Shown in pieces: positions 1 through 9,812 of a DNA stretch of 64,000 nt; position 1 is the stretch's first letter, and the number at the start of each line of letters is the position of its first letter. The notes below the pieces were generated by a model. That model saw only the letters and a list, made by a program, of their open reading frames with translations. It was not told the origin of the DNA and did no database searches. The DNA is taken from NCBI RefSeq assembly GCF_014207445.1, contig NZ_JACHEM010000009.1, forward strand, positions 62,001 to 126,000, written 5' to 3'. The position numbers and the translations under genes were made by a program. Source of the DNA: Streptomyces candidus. Its GTDB lineage: Bacteria > Actinomycetota > Actinomycetes > Streptomycetales > Streptomycetaceae.

Positions 1-150
1 GTCCAGCTCCGCGTACCAGGGGACGACCGCGCCTTCCTCGTCCAGGTACTGGTCGCCGCCGCGCAGCCACGGCAGCGGGCCCTGGCCGAACGGATCCGAG
101 ACGGCGTGCGCGAGCGCCCCCGAGTCCCAGCGAATCTGCTCCGACCCCAC
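1..150 (-). CDS. Partial gene of unknown function (N-terminus only)
   Basis: Only the first 50 codons lie in the window; the gene continues past the left edge. The start is GTG at 150, preceded on the minus strand by an AGGGAGGG-type ribosome-binding site. The peptide begins VGSEQIRWDSGALAHAV and continues with SDPFGQGPLPWLRGGDQYLD and then acidic and aromatic residues. It has no signal peptide or membrane segment. I do not recognise the family. Codon use fits a real high-GC gene. Confidence is moderate that this is coding and nil for function. Confidence 0.5.
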   Translation of the reverse strand, partial: MGSEQIRWDSGALAHAVSDPFGQGPLPWLRGGDQYLDEEGAVVPWYAELD

Positions 151-364
151 GTCACATCCCTCCCTCGGTCCCCCGAGAAAACTCCGGTTTCCCGGAGCCA
201 CAGGGGTGCAGCACCTGTCAGCTCCAGGACCCCAGCACATCACATAACGCGCTCACTCCGTCACCGTTCGTCGCGAATTGGCGTGAAACGGAACCGGGTA
301 CTCCGTTCGTGGGACCTGTCGGCGGGTCTGCGGCGGCACGCGGACACGGTGTGCTCAACGGAGC

Positions 365-2290
365 TCATACCAGCCGCACCGGCTTCTCCGGTCGTACACC
401 GACCGCGGCCAGCCAGCCGCGCAGCGGGACCGGATCGCCGTCCTCCACCAGGCTGAGAACGGGCCCGGTGAGGTCGGAGCGGCGCTTGCCGCCGACGAGC
501 AGGGAGGGCCCGTCGAGCCAGTCCAGGCCGGGGGCCGCGCCCGCGGTGTCCACCGCCGCACAGCAGACCATCGCGGTGACGTGGTCGGCGAGCAGGTCGC
601 GCCCGGTGCGCGGCGGCTGGATCGGGAAGACCGGCAGCGGGCCCTCCGCCCAGGCCCCGCTGTCCTCCCGGCCCCCGCCGACAGGCACGGGCACGGCCGG
701 CGGTGCGGCGGCCTCGTCGCGGGCGGCCTCGGCGGCGATACCGGCGGCGAGGGCGTCGGTGCGCTCCTCGTCGGGGCGGCCGTCGTCGGGGCCGGGGGCC
801 TCGGTCAGCGGCACGGGAGCGGCGGCGAGGTGGTCCAGGACGCGGGCCAGCGTGGGGCTGCCGGCGGCGGGCGTACGGTCGCGGCCGGTGCCGTCGTGCC
901 GGGAGCCGGCACCGACGGTGTCCAGAGCGTCCAGGACGCGGTGCAGCCGGGCGGCCTCGGTACGCCATTTCCGGTCGACGACTTCCTCGGGGTACGCCTG
1001 CCAGTCGACCGGGGACCAGTCGGGGCCCGGGGTGGCCGGGCCGCCGTGGAACAGCCGGGCGGCCAGCAGCGAGATGGTCCCGTCCACGGTGCCGGGCTCC
1101 TCCAGGAGGTCGCAGGCGGGGCGCTCGCCGAGCCGGGACGCGAACTCGTTGGCGAGGCGGTCGCGGCGGGACAGCTCGGTGAGGGCGGAGACCACGCCGG
1201 CGTCGAGCCGGGAGGGCCAGCGGCCCATCCGCCAGGCGGGCAGCGCGACCCGGGTCAGCAGCCGGTCCCAGCCCGCGTAGGCGAGGCCGACCTGCTCCTG
1301 GGCGACGATCCGCAGCCCATAGTCCACCGCCCGTGCGCGCTCGGACGCGGCTGCGGCGACGCCCCGTTCCAGCTGCGTGATGTGCTCGCGGCAAGCGACG
1401 AGCAGGAGCCGGGAGATCCGTCCCAGGGGTGCCAGCGCGATACGCCGTACGACACCACGGCCGGGCTCCGCGGTCACCGCGACGGCCGCGTCCAGGCCCC
1501 GCACGAAACGACGGGCGGCGGCTATGTCGGGGTGCGCGGCGGGGCCCGTACCGGCGACGACCGGGGCGAGGACGGCCCGCAGCTCGGCGACGCGCATCCA
1601 CCACAGGAAGGGCGAGCCGATCACCAGAACGGGGGCTGGGGCGCCGGGCCCGCTGCGTATGGACTCACCGGCTACTGCTCCCCCGGCGAGGGGCTCCGCG
1701 CCTGTGACGGACGGTCCACCGGCGACGACTGCGCTCCCGGCGGCCGGGTGCGAGCGGTCCTCCAGCCAGCTGTCGCAGTCGGGAGTCAGGGCTATCGCGG
1801 ACGGGGCGGGCACCTCCAGCCGCTCCGCCAGGTCCCGCACCAGCCGGTACAGGTCGGGGGCGGACGACTCGGACAGCTCCACGGTCGGCGTCACGGCTGG
1901 CCGCGCACGCACGATCACCGCGGAGACCACCAGGGCGACCAGCAGCACGACCAGCGCGACCCCGGACACCGCCCAACGGGCCGCGTCCCAGCCCGCGCCC
2001 GTCAGCCGCCCGGACGCGCCGCCGACCAGCAGCACGACGGCCACGGCGGCGGGCAGCAGGGACACGGCGAGCGCCCGGCTGCGCACCCGCAGCACGGCGA
2101 GCGCCCTGGCCCGCGCGGCCTGCGCACCCTGTTCCGCACCCAGGACGTCCGGGGCGCGCGGCGCACTGCCGGGTCCCCTACCGGAGCCGGGAACTGCTCC
2201 GGAGCCGGACCCTGTTCCAGAACCGGACCGAGAACCGGGGCCAGTGGAACTGGCACCGGAGTCAGACACACCGGACACGACCGGATTCAC
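365..2290 (-). CDS. M48-peptidase-like membrane protein lacking the HExxH motif
   Basis: This is a 641-residue protein. The first ~60 residues are Gly/Ser/Pro-rich and probably disordered. Two membrane segments follow at about residues 70-92 and 103-127. Next comes a soluble domain starting PDLYRLVRDLAERLEVPAPSA, which resembles the region of integral-membrane M48 (HtpX-like) peptidases just after their transmembrane hairpin. Where M48 members carry ElravlaHElgH, this protein reads AELRAVLAPVVAG (about residues 233-245). Both zinc-binding histidines and the catalytic glutamate are therefore missing, and the family relation rests on overall layout. The protein is probably a catalytically dead scaffold or regulator; function is unknown. 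The C-terminal ~250 residues match nothing I know. GTG start at 2290; a GTG at 2278 is an alternative. Confidence 0.75.
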   Translation of the reverse strand: MNPVVSGVSDSGASSTGPGSRSGSGTGSGSGAVPGSGRGPGSAPRAPDVLGAEQGAQAARARALAVLRVRSRALAVSLLPAAVAVVLLVGGASGRLTGAGWDAARWAVSGVALVVLLVALVVSAVIVRARPAVTPTVELSESSAPDLYRLVRDLAERLEVPAPSAIALTPDCDSWLEDRSHPAAGSAVVAGGPSVTGAEPLAGGAVAGESIRSGPGAPAPVLVIGSPFLWWMRVAELRAVLAPVVAGTGPAAHPDIAAARRFVRGLDAAVAVTAEPGRGVVRRIALAPLGRISRLLLVACREHITQLERGVAAAASERARAVDYGLRIVAQEQVGLAYAGWDRLLTRVALPAWRMGRWPSRLDAGVVSALTELSRRDRLANEFASRLGERPACDLLEEPGTVDGTISLLAARLFHGGPATPGPDWSPVDWQAYPEEVVDRKWRTEAARLHRVLDALDTVGAGSRHDGTGRDRTPAAGSPTLARVLDHLAAAPVPLTEAPGPDDGRPDEERTDALAAGIAAEAARDEAAAPPAVPVPVGGGREDSGAWAEGPLPVFPIQPPRTGRDLLADHVTAMVCCAAVDTAGAAPGLDWLDGPSLLVGGKRRSDLTGPVLSLVEDGDPVPLRGWLAAVGVRPEKPVRLV

Positions 2291-2664
2291 CCCCTCTGCC
2301 CTGCGACGGGTTGTTCATGCCCCCACTGTGGCACCCGCCTCTGACATCGCAATGTCGGTGGGCCAAGTGCCGGAACGCCTGCGCGGCACCCTAGTTGGGG
2401 CTTCGGCACCCGTCATCCGGATGGGCGAGCCGTCACCCGATGGAATGGCTTTGGGTAAAGGTGCTGGCTTCTGGGGTGAACCCCGGAACGGGATACGGGG
2501 CGGGGGGGAGAGGGCACGGGACGCGCAACCGGCGGAAGCGCATGCGGGTGGGCCGGACGTGCGACCGGGGCCGAACACGTGGGGGTGGCAGCCGGCATGG
2601 GGGGGTGGGAGCCGGTGCATCGGTGGCGCCGGACGGGTGCGAACCGGGGCCGGGCACGCCGAAC
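2291..2664. other. Intergenic region upstream of the M48-like gene
   Basis: No convincing gene. It should hold the promoter of the minus-strand gene at 365-2290. The one notable element is a 14-bp dyad at 2343-2356 (GACAT-cgca-ATGTC), about 55 bp upstream of that gene's start, which could be a regulator site. The rest is G-rich filler. Confidence 0.4.
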
Positions 2665-2690
2665 AGCCGGAGCCCGACCGGGCTCCGGCT
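2665..2690 (-). terminator. Hairpin downstream of purD
   Basis: An 11-bp inverted repeat (AGCCGGAGCCC / GGGCTCCGGCT) with a 4-nt loop lies 44 bp beyond the purD stop. There is no long T tract, as is common for terminators in high-GC actinobacteria. Confidence 0.7.
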
Positions 2691-2733
2691 GCTCTCACCC
2701 GCTGTCCCCGCCGCTTCCTGACGGGGCTCCTGC

Positions 2734-4005
<1,272 letters not shown>

Positions 4006-4080
4006 GGGGTGCAGCCTAGAGCCTGTACGAAGACCGGAACGCACGGGGCTGGAGATCCTGCCGACGCAGAGCCGGATCAT

Positions 4081-4105
4081 CCTTTGTCGTTTACTACGAC
4101 AAAGG
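4081..4105 (-). promoter_or_regulatory. Perfect 10-bp dyad upstream of purD
   Basis: CCTTTGTCGT, a 5-nt spacer and ACGACAAAGG form a perfect inverted repeat 76-100 bp upstream of the purD start. It is much less GC-rich than its surroundings and has no T tract, so an operator or RNA attenuator for purD is more likely than a dnaX terminator. The binding factor is unknown. Confidence 0.55.
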
Positions 4106-4155
4106 CCCGGTGAGGGGGCCTCTGACGCCTCGCGCCGGACGCGCCCGCGTCAGAT

Positions 4156-4203
4156 CGGCCGACCGGTGTCACGCGGCCGACCGGTGTCACGCGGCCGACC
4201 GGC
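4156..4203. repeat. Tandem 18-bp repeat between dnaX and purD
   Basis: The unit CGGCCGACCGGTGTCACG occurs twice in full (4156-4173 and 4174-4191), then once in part (12 bp). It sits in the dnaX-purD spacer. No gene is convincing here; a minus-strand frame of 80 codons through it has no family features. Confidence 0.8.
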
Positions 4204-4347
4204 CCGCGTCGGACCGCGAGGACAGCCGGGTCGAGTACCCTCCCCGCGACCTGCGTCACGCCTACCGGCCGGATGCGGCGTGACGCTTCCCGGCCGACCG
4301 CGTCACCTCCCCAGCCCACCCGCGCTACGCGTCCCCAGCGGCCCGCG

Positions 4348-6675
4348 CTACTCGTTCACGTACTCCTCGACAACAGTCGCTCCCAGTTCCCGCACGATCA
4401 GGTCGTGCCCGGACAGCGCCGAGTCGACGAGATCCGGGTCGTCGTCCTCCGGCATGTCGTCCTCGACGGACACCGACTGCCGCTGCACGGCATCGGGACG
4501 CGACGGCGTCTCAGCAGCGGACGGGCGCCCCTGGTACTGCCCCTGCGAGGGCTGTGCGGGCGCCTGCGGTACCGCTGCGCCCGACTGCGTCGGGGCTCCT
4601 CCGCCGTCCCCCTGCGGGGGCGCCGCTCGATGAGGCCGGGGTGCGGCCGGGGCCGGAGTCGGAGGGGACGCGGGAGCACCTCCGTAACCGCCGCCGCCAC
4701 TGTTCCCACCGCCGAAGCCGCCACCGCCGCCGAAACCACCGCCGCCGTAACCCCCGGGAGGACCGGTGGGCTGGCCGCCTCCGCCGCCGTTCGCGTCGAC
4801 GACGGACTCGATCCGCCACTGCACCTGGAAGGATTCGGCCAGGACCTGCTTCAGCACGTCCTCACTGCCGCTGCTGGCGAAGTTGTCGCGGGCGCCGGCG
4901 TTGATGAACCCCACCTGCAGGGTGGTTCCGTCGAAACCGACGACCTGGGCGTTCTGGCTGAGCAGGATCCAGGTGAACCGGCGCTTGTTCTTGACCGCCT
5001 CCAGGATCCCGGGCCACATGTTCTGCACCTGGGCGGCGCCCTGCGCGGCGGCCGCGCTGGGACCCGCCGCCGGAGAGGGAGCAGCGGCGGGGGCCTGCGG
5101 CTGACCCGGCCGCGGCGCGACGGGCTCGGGCCGGCCCTGCCCCGGAGCGGACGCGGTGGGCCACCCGCCGGGCCGGCGGGCGGGGGCCGCGGGTGTCTCG
5201 GCGGCCGGCGCGGGCGGGGTCGGGGCGTGAGCGGCCGGCGCCCGGGAAACCGGAGCCTCGGGGACGGCTGTCCGAGCGGGCGGCGCCTGGGCAGCCACGG
5301 GGGCCGGAGCCACCGGCCCAGCAGGCGCCGCGGGAGCACCGGAAGCAGAAGCCACCGGGGAAGCGGAAGCAGCAGGGGCGACCCCGTGTCCACCCCCCGC
5401 ACCCATCCCGGGCGCACCCCCCGGCATGGGTGCCGCGTGCGCCTCGGGCCCGGGCACATACCCCGTCGCGGGCATTCCCGGCATCGCTCCGCCGGGAACG
5501 AATCCGCCCCCGGCGGGGCCACTGCGCTCCAACCGGTCCAGCCGCGCCTGTACGGAACGCTCGTCGTCGAAGGCCGCGGGCAGCAGCACTCGCGCGCAGA
5601 TCAGCTCCAGTTGCAGCCGGGGCGAGGTCGCCCCGCGCATTTCGGTCAGCCCGGTGTTCACCAGGTCCGCAGCCCGGCTCAGCTCTGCGGCACCGAAGAC
5701 GGACGCCTGTGCCTGCATCCGTTCGACCACGTCGACGGGGGCGTCGATGAGCCCCTTCTCCCCCGCGTCCGGCACCGCCGCCAGGATCACCAGGTCCCGC
5801 AACCGCTCCAGCAGGTCCGCCACGAACCTGCGCGGGTCGTTACCGCCCTCGATCACCCGGTCCACGACCTCGAAGGCCGCGGCCCCGTCCTGCGAAGCGA
5901 ACGCGTCCACCACCGAGTCGAGGAGCGACCCGTCGGTGTAGCCGAGCAGGGCGGTCGCCATGGCGTACGTCACACCGTCCTCGGCCGCACCCGCCAGCAA
6001 CTGGTCCATCACGGACATCGAGTCACGCACGGAACCGGCCCCCGCCCGCACGACCAGCGGCAGCACCCCGTCCTCGACCGGAATGCCCTCCTTCCCGCAC
6101 ACCTCGCCGAGGTAGTCCCGGAGCGTGCCCGGCGGCACGAGCCGGAACGGGTAGTGGTGCGTCCTCGACCGGATCGTCCCGATGACCTTATCGGGCTCGG
6201 TGGTCGCGAAGATGAACTTCAGGTGCTCCGGCGGCTCCTCGACCACCTTCAGCAGGGCGTTGAAGCCCGCCGAGGTGACCATGTGTGCCTCGTCGATGAT
6301 GTAGATCTTGTACCGGCTGCCGGCCGGCCCGAAGAACGCCTTCTCCCGCAGGTCGCGCGCGTCGTCCACACCACCGTGCGAGGCGGCGTCGATCTCGATC
6401 ACGTCGATGGACCCGCGGCCGTTGCGCGCCAGGTCCTGACAGGACTGGCACTCCCCGCACGGGGTGGGCGTCGGCCCCTGCTCACAGTTGAGACAACGCG
6501 CCAGGATGCGCGCGCTGGTCGTCTTTCCACAACCCCGCGGCCCGCTGAACAGGTACGCGTGGTTGACCCGGTTGTTCCGCAGGGCCTGCATCAGCGGGGC
6601 AGTGACATGCTCCTGCCCGATGACCTCGGCGAACGACTCGGGGCGATAGCGGCGGTACAGCGCAAGGGACGACAC
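4348..6675 (-). CDS. dnaX: DNA polymerase III gamma/tau subunit (clamp loader)
   Basis: This 775-residue AAA+ motor loads the sliding clamp during replication. The N-terminus has the DnaX hallmark ALYRRYRPESFAEVIGQEHV, Walker A GPRGCGKT (residues 45-52), the four-cysteine zinc module (CLNC ... CGECQSC), Walker B IIDEAH, and sensor residues around TTEPDKVIGTIRSR. From about residue 380 there is a long Pro/Ala-rich linker, then a folded tau-like domain (MWPGILEAVKNKRRFTWILL). A Gly-rich stretch and an acidic C-terminus follow. I see no slippery site for the E. coli-type frameshift. GTG start at 6675, where homology begins. The SRP RNA lies just upstream. Confidence 0.97.
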   Translation of the reverse strand: MSSLALYRRYRPESFAEVIGQEHVTAPLMQALRNNRVNHAYLFSGPRGCGKTTSARILARCLNCEQGPTPTPCGECQSCQDLARNGRGSIDVIEIDAASHGGVDDARDLREKAFFGPAGSRYKIYIIDEAHMVTSAGFNALLKVVEEPPEHLKFIFATTEPDKVIGTIRSRTHHYPFRLVPPGTLRDYLGEVCGKEGIPVEDGVLPLVVRAGAGSVRDSMSVMDQLLAGAAEDGVTYAMATALLGYTDGSLLDSVVDAFASQDGAAAFEVVDRVIEGGNDPRRFVADLLERLRDLVILAAVPDAGEKGLIDAPVDVVERMQAQASVFGAAELSRAADLVNTGLTEMRGATSPRLQLELICARVLLPAAFDDERSVQARLDRLERSGPAGGGFVPGGAMPGMPATGYVPGPEAHAAPMPGGAPGMGAGGGHGVAPAASASPVASASGAPAAPAGPVAPAPVAAQAPPARTAVPEAPVSRAPAAHAPTPPAPAAETPAAPARRPGGWPTASAPGQGRPEPVAPRPGQPQAPAAAPSPAAGPSAAAAQGAAQVQNMWPGILEAVKNKRRFTWILLSQNAQVVGFDGTTLQVGFINAGARDNFASSGSEDVLKQVLAESFQVQWRIESVVDANGGGGGQPTGPPGGYGGGGFGGGGGFGGGNSGGGGYGGAPASPPTPAPAAPRPHRAAPPQGDGGGAPTQSGAAVPQAPAQPSQGQYQGRPSAAETPSRPDAVQRQSVSVEDDMPEDDDPDLVDSALSGHDLIVRELGATVVEEYVNE

Positions 6676-6748
6676 ACATACGAGGTTATCGGGACCCACT
6701 GACAACCGGCCCCGCCCCGGCCCGGAGGGCACCTCCCCGGGAACGCAA

Positions 6749-6840
6749 AGACCCCCCACGCACCCGCCAGAGCCAACCTACCCTTGCTGCCTTCCGGCCC
6801 TGGGGGAGTTCAGTCAGATAGCGCCACGTGAGGGGCTGAT
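6749..6840 (-). ncRNA. ffs: Signal recognition particle RNA (bacterial small type)
   Basis: The minus strand carries the invariant SRP RNA core GGCCGGAAGGCAGCAAGGGTA (complement of about 6780-6799), with the GNAR-type tetraloop region and asymmetric internal loop. The flanks CCCCTCACG and CGTGGGGGG pair to close a long hairpin (about 6752-6834). It recruits Ffh to direct membrane proteins. The position beside dnaX is typical of Streptomyces. The ends are estimated to within about 8 nt. Confidence 0.92.
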
Positions 6841-6970
6841 GCCCACCCTAGCCGATCCCCTCCCCCCAAATCGACCCGCCCCCACCTGCACATCCCCCGA
6901 ACCCCCTCTCGAACCCCCGCCCGCCGAACACGGTCGCAAGCACTCCCCAACGTCTTGTATTGTTTGCGGC

Positions 6971-7055
6971 GGAGGATTCGCCTAGTGGCCTAGGGCGCAC
7001 GCTTGGAAAGCGTGTTGGGGGCAACCCCTCACGAGTTCGAATCTCGTATCCTCCG
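6971..7055 (+). tRNA. tRNA-Ser (anticodon GGA)
   Basis: The acceptor stem is GGAGGAT/ATCCTCC, and the anticodon loop CTTGGAAAG gives anticodon GGA (UCC/UCU codons). A long class II variable arm and the T loop GTTCGAATC are present. CCA is not encoded. A strong terminator follows 5 bp downstream. Confidence 0.97.
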
Positions 7056-7060
7056 CCGGC

Positions 7061-7096
7061 CAGAGGCCCGGACCAGTTCGATGGTCCGGGCCTCTG
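7061..7096 (+). terminator. Terminator of tRNA-Ser(GGA)
   Basis: A perfect 15-bp stem (CAGAGGCCCGGACCA and its complement) with a 6-nt loop begins 6 nt after the tRNA and is followed by TCGTT. Confidence 0.9.
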
Positions 7097-7359
7097 TCGT
7101 TCCCGGGGCCCGTCCGCGATCCCGACGGTGCGACTCAGACACAGCCCCGCCCGGGCTCCGCCGTGCAGGCGGCGACCGGTCGCGCGCCGTCTCCGGCCGG
7201 TACCGGCGCTGCGGGGACCCCGGAGGGGGATACGGGGGCTGGCACCACCTCTGATCGGCCGGGCGGCACCATCCTCATCGGACGCCGGTTCCGGGATCGT
7301 TCTTCTCATCAGCACGGAACGTTGCGAAACGTCCCCACCGCGATGATTCGAGGCCCGCC
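7097..7359 (+). other. Intergenic region upstream of the sensor-domain gene
   Basis: No gene is supported. About 45 bp before the ATG at 7360 there is a short dyad ACGTT-gcga-AACGT (7318-7331), a candidate operator. A weak GAGG precedes the start. Confidence 0.35.
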
Positions 7360-8055
7360 ATGACCACCGTCTCCCTCTCCTCCCCCGCTCCTGCGGAGGC
7401 CGCGCCCGTCGGCGGCTTCCTCCGCGCGCCGTTCGCCGCCGCCACGTACCGGGAGATCGGGTACGTGCTCACCTCGTTGCCGGTGGCGGTCGTGGGGTTC
7501 GCCTTCGCCGTGTCGATGTCCGCGGCGGGGGCCGGGCTTCTCGTCACCGTCCTCGGGCTGCCGGTGCTGGCCGCGATGCTGGCCGGGGCGCGCGGACTCG
7601 GCGCAGCCGAACGCGGCAGGGCTCGGCACGGGCTCGGACTGACCGTGGAGGGGCCGGAGCCGGTGGCACGGGCGGAGCGGCGCGGTTTCTTCGCGGCGAT
7701 GGCCAACCGGCTGGTGGACGCGGCCGGCTGGAAGGCGCTGCTGTTCCAGGTACTGATGTTCCCGTGGCGCGTCTTCAGCTTCGTGACGACGGTGACCGTC
7801 TGGTCCGTGGGCTGGGCGGTCGCGCTGCTGCCCGCGTACAACTGGGTCTTCGCCCGGTACGTCGACGGCTGGACCGGCTACCGGGTGTACGACTTCACCT
7901 CCGGCGGCGTCCGGCACACGTACGACGTCACCTCGCCCGTCCAGCTCGCCGCGGTGTCCTTGGTGGGGCTCGCGATCGTCGTCCTCACCCCGAAGGTGGT
8001 GCGCGCCCTGACGAGCGTGGACCGGGCGGCGGTGCGGGGGCTGCTCGGACGGTGA
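7360..8055 (+). CDS. Stand-alone sensor-domain membrane protein
   Basis: This 231-residue protein has four hydrophobic segments at about residues 33-56, 58-77, 130-155 and 192-212. The pattern matches the putative sensor domain that usually precedes the kinase core in actinobacterial NarL-type histidine kinases: the paired helices near YREIGYVLTSLPVAVVGF, then WKALLFQVLMFPWRV and LLPAYNW. Here the domain stands alone, with no kinase domain in the protein and no response regulator nearby. It could be an orphan sensor lending its domain to another kinase, or a membrane protein of unrelated use. A large terminator closes the gene. Function unknown. Confidence 0.8.
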   Translation: MTTVSLSSPAPAEAAPVGGFLRAPFAAATYREIGYVLTSLPVAVVGFAFAVSMSAAGAGLLVTVLGLPVLAAMLAGARGLGAAERGRARHGLGLTVEGPEPVARAERRGFFAAMANRLVDAAGWKALLFQVLMFPWRVFSFVTTVTVWSVGWAVALLPAYNWVFARYVDGWTGYRVYDFTSGGVRHTYDVTSPVQLAAVSLVGLAIVVLTPKVVRALTSVDRAAVRGLLGR

Positions 8056-8203
8056 GCGCACCCGGGGTGGAGCGCGGGGCCCTGACCCGGCGACTCCGGT
8101 CCGGGCCCCGCGTTCCGGGCCGGGCGGGCCCGCCTGGCGTCCGGTCCTTCGGCCGCCCCGTCCCGGGTGCCCGCCCGCCTGCGCCGTACGGGTGCACGGC
8201 GAA

Positions 8204-8239
8204 GGGGCGGGGAGGACCGGTTCCGGTCCTCCCCGCCCC
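8204..8239. terminator. Bidirectional terminator between convergent genes
   Basis: A 17-bp perfect stem with a 2-nt loop (arms 8204-8220 and 8223-8239) is extended by a further GCACGGC/GCCGTGC pairing across small bulges (8194-8248). It separates the plus-strand gene at 7360 from the minus-strand gene at 8409. The rest of 8056-8408 shows no gene. Confidence 0.9.
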
Positions 8240-8408
8240 GTGCCGTGCGGCGGGCGTCATTGCGCGGTGCTGTGGGCCGTGCGCCGTGGGCCGCTCTGCG
8301 GCGGCTTCAGCTCGGCGGCCCGCGGCCGTCCCCAGGCGTCGGCCCGCAGGGCAGGCCCTGGTGTCGGGCGCAGGTGTCGGGCCCCGGTGGCTCGCCGCCG
8401 TCCCCGGG

Positions 8409-9812
8409 TCAGGCCTGGGTGTCCGCCTTGCGGCGGCGGACGACGAAGACCGCGCCGGCGCCGAGTGCGATCGCCGCGCCGGCCGTGAGGGCGAGCTGCG
8501 AGGTGCCGGAGGCACCGGTCGCGGCGAGGTTGCCGGAGGCGTCCGTGGTGACCGGGGTGGTGGACCGGCCGCCCTGCGGGAGGATGACCTCGGTGGTGTC
8601 CTTCACCTTGCCGGGCTTGGACTCGGTGACCTTGCCGGGCTTGCTGCCCGCCGCGAGGATCGAGAAGTTGTACTCCCTGAGGTCGTTGCCACCGCAGGAG
8701 CCGTCGGTGTTCCAGTAGTCACCGGCGACGAAGCCGTAGCCGTCGGCCGCCGGGGCCTTGGCGTCGACGATCAGCCGCAGCTTCAGGTCGGCGGACGCGC
8801 CGTCCTTCAGGTGGGTGATGGTGCCCGCGTACGAAGCTGCCTCGACGTCCTTGAAGGAGTTCGAGCCGGCCGGGGCGGCCTGGAGGCGCAGCAGCGAATC
8901 GACTTCGCCGGAGCCGGACTTCGGGTCGGCGAAGACGGCGGCGAACGGCTGGACCTCGTCGAGTTCCTTGCCGGTGCCGTTGGTGACGCGGAGGGTGAAG
9001 TTCACCGTCGTACCGGCGACGACCTTCGACGGCAGGCCGTTGAGGGTGGTGGTGAGGGAGCTGTCGACGACGCACTCGTCGTCCTCGCCCGGCTCGACGG
9101 GCGGTTTGGTCGGGTCCACCGGGGGCTTCGTCGGCTCCACCGGCGGCTTCGTCGGGTTGACGGGGGGCTGGGTCGGGTCGGGCTTGGCGGCCTCGGCCTC
9201 GGCGGCCTTCAGCGCCTTGTCGGCGAGGTCCTTGGCCGTCTTGGCGGTCTCCAGGGCAGTCGCGGCAGTACCGAGCTTGCGGACCGCCTCGACCCGGGCG
9301 TCGTCGTTGGCCTTCACGGCGACCCGGTAGGCGCTGTCGGCCGTCTCCTTGGCGGTGGCCGCCTCGGCGGCCGCGGACTGCGCGTCCTTCACGGCCTTCT
9401 CGGCTTCGGCCTTCGCCTCGTCGGTGGCGTCGGTGTCCTTGTTGAGCTTCTCCAGCGCGGCCTCGGCCCCGGCGAGCTTCTCGTCGGCGGCCGTCTTCAG
9501 GCCGACGGCGGTCTCGGCGGCCTTCTTCGCCTCGTCGGCCTTCAGCTTCAGCGGTGCCGTGTCGGACACGGCCGCCTCCACGGCGGCGGTGGCGGTCCGG
9601 TGGGCGGCTACGGCGGCGTCGTAGGCCTTCTGCGCCTCCGCGGCGGCCTCGGCGAGCTTCTTCAGCTCGGCCTCGGTCGGCTTGGCCTGCTGCCCCTGTG
9701 CCTGGGCGAGCGTCGTCGGGTCGGCGGCGAACGCCTGACCGGCCGACAGGAGCAGTACGGGCGTGGTGACGGCGGCGGCCACGGCCGTCGCGAGCATGCG
9801 GCGAATCTTCAC
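8409..9812 (-). CDS. Secreted, sortase-anchored (LAATG) coiled-coil surface protein
   Basis: This is a 467-residue protein. A Sec signal peptide covers residues 1-29 (cleavage near AFA-ADP). An Ala/Lys/Glu-rich coiled coil runs from about residue 35 to 215, and a wall-spanning linker holds four PPV(N/E/D)PTK repeats. A beta-rich domain with an acidic start (EDDECVVDS) and a single later cysteine follows. The C-terminus reads LAATG, a hydrophobic helix and RRRKADTQA, a class E sortase signal. The two cysteines (near residues 245 and 350) may form a disulfide. It is probably cell-wall linked and may act in adhesion or the developing surface. GTG start at 9812 behind AAAAGG. Confidence 0.88.
   Translation of the reverse strand: MKIRRMLATAVAAAVTTPVLLLSAGQAFAADPTTLAQAQGQQAKPTEAELKKLAEAAAEAQKAYDAAVAAHRTATAAVEAAVSDTAPLKLKADEAKKAAETAVGLKTAADEKLAGAEAALEKLNKDTDATDEAKAEAEKAVKDAQSAAAEAATAKETADSAYRVAVKANDDARVEAVRKLGTAATALETAKTAKDLADKALKAAEAEAAKPDPTQPPVNPTKPPVEPTKPPVDPTKPPVEPGEDDECVVDSSLTTTLNGLPSKVVAGTTVNFTLRVTNGTGKELDEVQPFAAVFADPKSGSGEVDSLLRLQAAPAGSNSFKDVEAASYAGTITHLKDGASADLKLRLIVDAKAPAADGYGFVAGDYWNTDGSCGGNDLREYNFSILAAGSKPGKVTESKPGKVKDTTEVILPQGGRSTTPVTTDASGNLAATGASGTSQLALTAGAAIALGAGAVFVVRRRKADTQA

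Noticed and set aside
581..2344. A 587-codon plus-strand frame opposite the M48-like gene
   Set aside because: No ribosome-binding site, no domain, and composition typical of antisense frames in GC-rich DNA.
4077..4319. An 80-codon minus-strand frame between purD and dnaX
   Set aside because: Its centre simply translates the 18-bp tandem repeat (VGRVTP twice) and its start has no ribosome-binding site.
4348..6675. Programmed frameshift in dnaX
   Set aside because: No A/T slippery heptamer with a following hairpin is visible; the single long frame covers all domains.
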